Assembly: GCA_029257755.1 (NCBI GenBank)
Contig: JARIAP010000054.1
Span: 1 to 8,404 of the forward strand
From: Helicobacter sp.
GTDB lineage: Bacteria > Campylobacterota > Campylobacteria > Campylobacterales > Helicobacteraceae
DNA length: 8,404 bases
Direction of reading: 5' to 3'
Both the position numbers and the translations under genes were made by a program. Below are positions 7,101-8,404 of the stretch, one piece after another (the first letter of the stretch is position 1; every line of letters starts with the position of its first letter). Under the pieces are notes generated by a model, which worked only from the letters and a program-made list of their open reading frames with translations, was not told the DNA's origin and did no database searches.

Positions 7101-8099
7101 CTAACCATTGCATTAGGTAAAGATATAAGCGGGAATCCAATCACAGCAAATCTTGCTAAGTTACCGCATTTGCTTGTAGCAGGGACTACAGGAAGCGGTA
7201 AATCAGTAGGTGTTAATGCTATAATTTTATCGTTATTATATAGAAATAATCCAGATGATTTAAAACTTATGATGATAGATCCAAAGCAAGTAGAATTTGC
7301 ACCTTATGAGGATTTACCGCATTTAATTACCCCAATTATTAATGCACCAAATAAAGCTATAAAAGCACTTCAAGCGGCAACAATTGAAATGGATAAAAGA
7401 TATGAAGCATTATCACAAGTGAAAGCAAAAAATATAAATTCATATAATGAAAAAGCTGAAGAAAAAATGCCAAATTTTGTAATTATAATAGATGAATTAG
7501 CAGATTTGATGATTACAGGTGGTAAAGAAGCAGAAGCATTTATAGCAAGAATAGCACAAATGGGAAGAGCTGCCGGAATACACCTAATAATTGCTACGCA
7601 AAGAAGTAGCGTAAATGTAGTAACAGGACATATAAAAGCAAATCTACCTTCACGAATTAGCTATAGGGTTGGTAGTAGAGTAGATTCCAAAGTTATATTA
7701 GATGATTCAGGAGCAGAAGAATTGCTTGGTAATGGAGATGGACTTTTCACAACTGCAAATGGACTAATAAGAATACATGCACCATGGGTAAGTGAGCAAG
7801 AAGTAGAAAATATAGTAGAATTTATAAAAGCACAAAGAGAACCTAAATATGATGATAGTTTTTTAATGGAAAGTAAAGCAGGTGTAAATATAGGAGACAA
7901 ATTTGTAGGTAATGGCGGGATACTAGATGAAGCAAAAGAAATAATTTTAAAGGACAATAAAACTTCAATTAGTTATCTACAAAGAAAGCTAAGCATAGGA
8001 TACAATAAGGCTGCATCATTAATAGAAACACTAGAGCAAGAAGGATTTTTATCCGCACCAAATAGCAAAGGTGAAAGAAACATATTATTTAAGGAATAA
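4170..8099 (+). CDS. ftsK: DNA translocase FtsK (membrane-anchored septal chromosome segregation ATPase)
   Basis: FtsK pumps chromosome ends through the closing septum and activates dimer resolution at dif (XerH/difH in Helicobacter). From TTG 4170 the protein has 1309 residues. The N-terminus has four likely membrane helices (about 10-29, 64-80, 96-114, 132-152). A low-complexity linker runs from about 200 to 854. The alpha/beta motor follows, beginning near LPSLRLL (855-861), with Walker A GTTGSGKS at 1005-1012 (K1011), DPKQVEF just after it, Walker B VIIIDE ending D1108-E1109, ATQRSS, and LLGNGDGLF around 1190. A C-terminal gamma winged-helix domain (about 1251-1309, containing SISYLQRKLSIGYNKAASL) normally reads KOPS-type orienting sequences. 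All catalytic parts are present, so it should be functional. The total length resembles E. coli FtsK (1329) but is far longer than H. pylori FtsK (about 860 as I recall), and the linker accounts for the difference. The start is uncertain: TTG lacks a ribosome site, while in-frame ATA 4188 has one. The start shift would be six codons. Confidence 0.95.
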   Translation: MQQGFNIKKIYIFVFINCFILYLWIATIFGYTSPDIALSGVHVENRFFSIGGFGNSFANFNINMFGYIAYIYLPLLLIPTYKLHDDTNYSYKKMQLTFIYMLLFVSCLILQSIIFDCGLLGNIIKNYFAQYISLFGVTAIAFIGIILSLLLISKNTSTFILKYTGGTFNMAMESFKHIVKNMINKIKSSYADLSLDYIQRANKKIINQELSEVSTTANTKYIFNEPLIELPLDEYKNQPIKNINNNQENIKVSYNNNNQKDSITQETTNKESIIDNNQEEILIQIKPSNTTQINNDNKSWTLPYQQHDETTNNKITHTPKTHTKTQQNDEDILKKFQQANTHLKTFKTQTIQESQSKTFQIKLSDDTSNPLEIFIKPQRTKEHMQQNQIQTKTINVTQDKNLDSIEIITKKGQTQNASIKINYSNQNDTNKIDKESYSHEIKTIKPQATNTDNIQIKPNTQTKTYQQDFMISNIESQPINIEIIQKTNNEDKINQTINYKDNIKQDSQKTIYDNMPLNSNYKTLDMGFTKNIDQNINTLKEYEEDNIQISDYDIPPQEILAEETDYKSNTLLRDTNKSNINLETSYNTDDINKIQINEITRDNEKDDLPTTNKVKISIDSMPIIQEITESKQQTNKIDSKQKIDMQYNVNDDKIQINEITRDSEEDNLPITNEIKINIDSMPIIQEITESKDIDLSSNNKNNHTNENNKQHESYKTNIQTQDSNKTIETKPISNQETNIMQNENKEMPNYQSYISSMPTLKTNNKNILQDSVYTNFDTNNFLYTEPNIKYNISSNTHNKEQVSNNMKNNQNINKQNTIIKNQDNIEKKVNEIKQNTNEKQGQFINSLTQQPQFILPSLRLLQEPIIQDSIQDAELDIKIDKMLQILNAHKIRGDIINTLTGPIVTTFEFRPETHVKVSKILSHRNDLALGLKAKSIRIQAPIPGKDVIGIEIPNNKIETIYLREILQSDSFLLSQDPLTIALGKDISGNPITANLAKLPHLLVAGTTGSGKSVGVNAIILSLLYRNNPDDLKLMMIDPKQVEFAPYEDLPHLITPIINAPNKAIKALQAATIEMDKRYEALSQVKAKNINSYNEKAEEKMPNFVIIIDELADLMITGGKEAEAFIARIAQMGRAAGIHLIIATQRSSVNVVTGHIKANLPSRISYRVGSRVDSKVILDDSGAEELLGNGDGLFTTANGLIRIHAPWVSEQEVENIVEFIKAQREPKYDDSFLMESKAGVNIGDKFVGNGGILDEAKEIILKDNKTSISYLQRKLSIGYNKAASLIETLEQEGFLSAPNSKGERNILFKE
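4177..4181 (+). promoter_or_regulatory. Ribosome binding site inside the annotated 5' end of ftsK
   Basis: AAGGA is followed after six bases (TTTAAC) by ATA at 4188-4190, in frame with ftsK and followed by AAA AAA ATT. AAGGA at 5-6 bases is the spacing seen for mtnN, MATE and hsdR in this window. No comparable purine box precedes the TTG at 4170. Translation may therefore begin at ATA, or the site is a relic of an ancestral ATG start. Confidence 0.5.
4767..6731 (+). other. Expanded low-complexity linker of FtsK
   Basis: About 650 residues dominated by Asn, Lys, Gln, Ile, Thr, Asp, Glu and Ser, with very few Gly, a single Trp (near 5070), and no Cys that I can see. It is almost certainly disordered. 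The coding strand here is extremely A-rich, so the antisense strand throws up hydrophobic spurious reading frames (5481-5684 and 6259-6549). FtsK linkers vary greatly between species. In E. coli the linker is Pro/Gln-rich and contacts other division proteins. Here the composition seems driven by A-rich codons (AAT, AAA, CAA, ATA). Confidence 0.85.
5946..6242 (+). repeat. 180-bp-period direct repeat in the ftsK linker
   Basis: Copies at 5946-6062 and 6126-6242 are each 117 bp, exactly 180 bp apart and in frame. They differ at about 10 positions (around 91% identity), nearly all transitions. They encode KIQINEITRD, an acidic patch, LP, and SIDSMPIIQEITESK (first copy) or NIDSMPIIQEITESK (second copy). 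The 63 bp between copies (QQTNKIDSKQKID and on) does not match the DNA after the second copy. The last 33 bp of each copy are identical, which suggests recent duplication or gene conversion. Confidence 0.9.
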
Positions 8100-8296
8100 T
8101 GTATAGTCTAAATTTAACACATCAATTAAAATTACACTTAACAAATGTATAACAATAATTTATAATGCTTGTAAAAACATAAAGATTCTAAGAATTTAAG
8201 CATTAATAACAACATTTATAATCTTAAATAAAAAATATTCTAATTGCAGACTTCATATATTTATGATACACTTAAGTATAAAAAATAAGGATACAA
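8100..8296 (+). other. Spacer between ftsK and hsdR with an imperfect dyad
   Basis: I see no gene here and no GC-rich hairpin with a T-run that would be a clear ftsK terminator. TAATGCTT (8163-8170) and AAGCATTA (8198-8205) form an 8-bp inverted repeat around a 27-nt loop that itself holds ATTCTAAGAAT (an 11-bp palindrome). Two TATAAT boxes at 8161-8166 and 8217-8222, each within ATTTATAAT, flank the dyad. Either could serve as a -10, but neither has the TGN extension. Confidence 0.4.
8262..8267 (+). promoter_or_regulatory. Candidate -10 box of hsdR
   Basis: TATGAT would start transcription near 8274, giving a leader of about 23 nt that includes AAGGA at 8287-8291. It has no TGN extension and no well-placed -35. 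TATAAT at 8217-8222 is an alternative with a leader of about 68 nt. Confidence 0.3.
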
Positions 8297-8404
8297 ATGT
8301 ATAATGAGGATACACGCGTAAAGATCCCTGCATTAATGCACTTCATAAGATTAGGCTATGATTATATATCACTTAAATATAGCTTAAATGAAGATATACA
8401 AGAT
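8297..8404 (+). CDS. hsdR: Type I restriction enzyme R subunit (HsdR), N-terminal fragment
   Basis: Thirty-six codons are visible before the right edge, beginning MYNEDTRVKIPALMHFIRLGY and continuing DYISLKYSL. The stretch 'E-x-T-R-V-K-I-P-A-L-x-H-x-x-R-L-G-Y-x-Y-x-S-L' is the typical opening of one group of HsdR proteins, the ATP-driven translocase and nuclease of type I restriction-modification, and it precedes the PD-(D/E)XK nuclease domain. The start is supported by AAGGA at 8287-8291, five bases before ATG. The hsdM and hsdS genes would be expected nearby but are outside the window. Whether the full gene is intact cannot be seen, and the identification rests on this short segment only. 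Confidence 0.7.
   Translation, partial: MYNEDTRVKIPALMHFIRLGYDYISLKYSLNEDIQD

Noticed and set aside
7661..7957. 98-codon reading frame on the minus strand over the FtsK motor
   Set aside because: It lies opposite the highly conserved FtsK motor sequence and encodes nothing recognisable.
8100..8296. difH recombination site next to ftsK
   Set aside because: I looked for paired recombinase arms with a short spacer. The only dyad has a 27-nt loop and does not resemble a dif site.

Overview
The window is very A+T-rich (roughly a quarter G+C by eye). Its genes point to a Helicobacter, probably an enterohepatic species. The evidence is a MagIII-type DNA glycosylase, a cysteine-paired Sel1-repeat (Hcp-like) protein, a single-domain MTA/SAH nucleosidase, AAGGA-type ribosome sites, and extended TGN-TATAAT -10 boxes without clear -35 boxes. 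The species cannot be fixed from this sequence. I see no rRNA, tRNA, CRISPR array or insertion sequence.

Layout. (1) Positions 1-229, minus strand: the N-terminal 76 codons of a MATE-family efflux transporter. The upstream gap (230-389) carries two adjacent palindromes that look like operators. (2) 390-1079, minus: mtnN, a complete MTA/SAH/aminodeoxyfutalosine nucleosidase with its own extended -10 promoter. (3) 1332-1788, plus: a small secreted Sel1-repeat protein broken by a frameshift near 1680. (4) 4085-1791, minus: a two-gene operon of a 489-aa protein (cold-shock/OB-like domain, coiled coil, receiver-like C-terminus) followed 3 nt later by a MagIII-like 3-methyladenine DNA glycosylase. 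(5) 4170-8099, plus: ftsK, encoding a 1309-residue membrane-anchored DNA translocase. Its motor is conventional, but it has a linker of about 650 residues rich in Asn, Lys, Gln, Ile and Thr, with an internal 60-residue-period duplication. (6) 8297-8404, plus: the first 36 codons of a type I restriction HsdR subunit.

How the genes relate. ftsK and the operon (4) diverge from an 84-bp gap that holds promoters for both. The operon pairs a base-excision repair enzyme with a probable nucleic-acid-binding protein of unknown role. mtnN is a housekeeping gene for methyl recycling and probably menaquinone synthesis. MATE and hsdR are only partly visible and belong to the neighbouring regions.

Most worth a second look: the ftsK start (an in-frame ATA sits at ideal distance from a good ribosome site, while the only listed-type start, TTG, has none), the expanded ftsK linker and its duplication, the OB/coiled-coil/receiver-like protein, the Sel1 frameshift, the paired palindromes before the MATE gene, and an over-represented heptamer (AGAATCT/AGATTCT).
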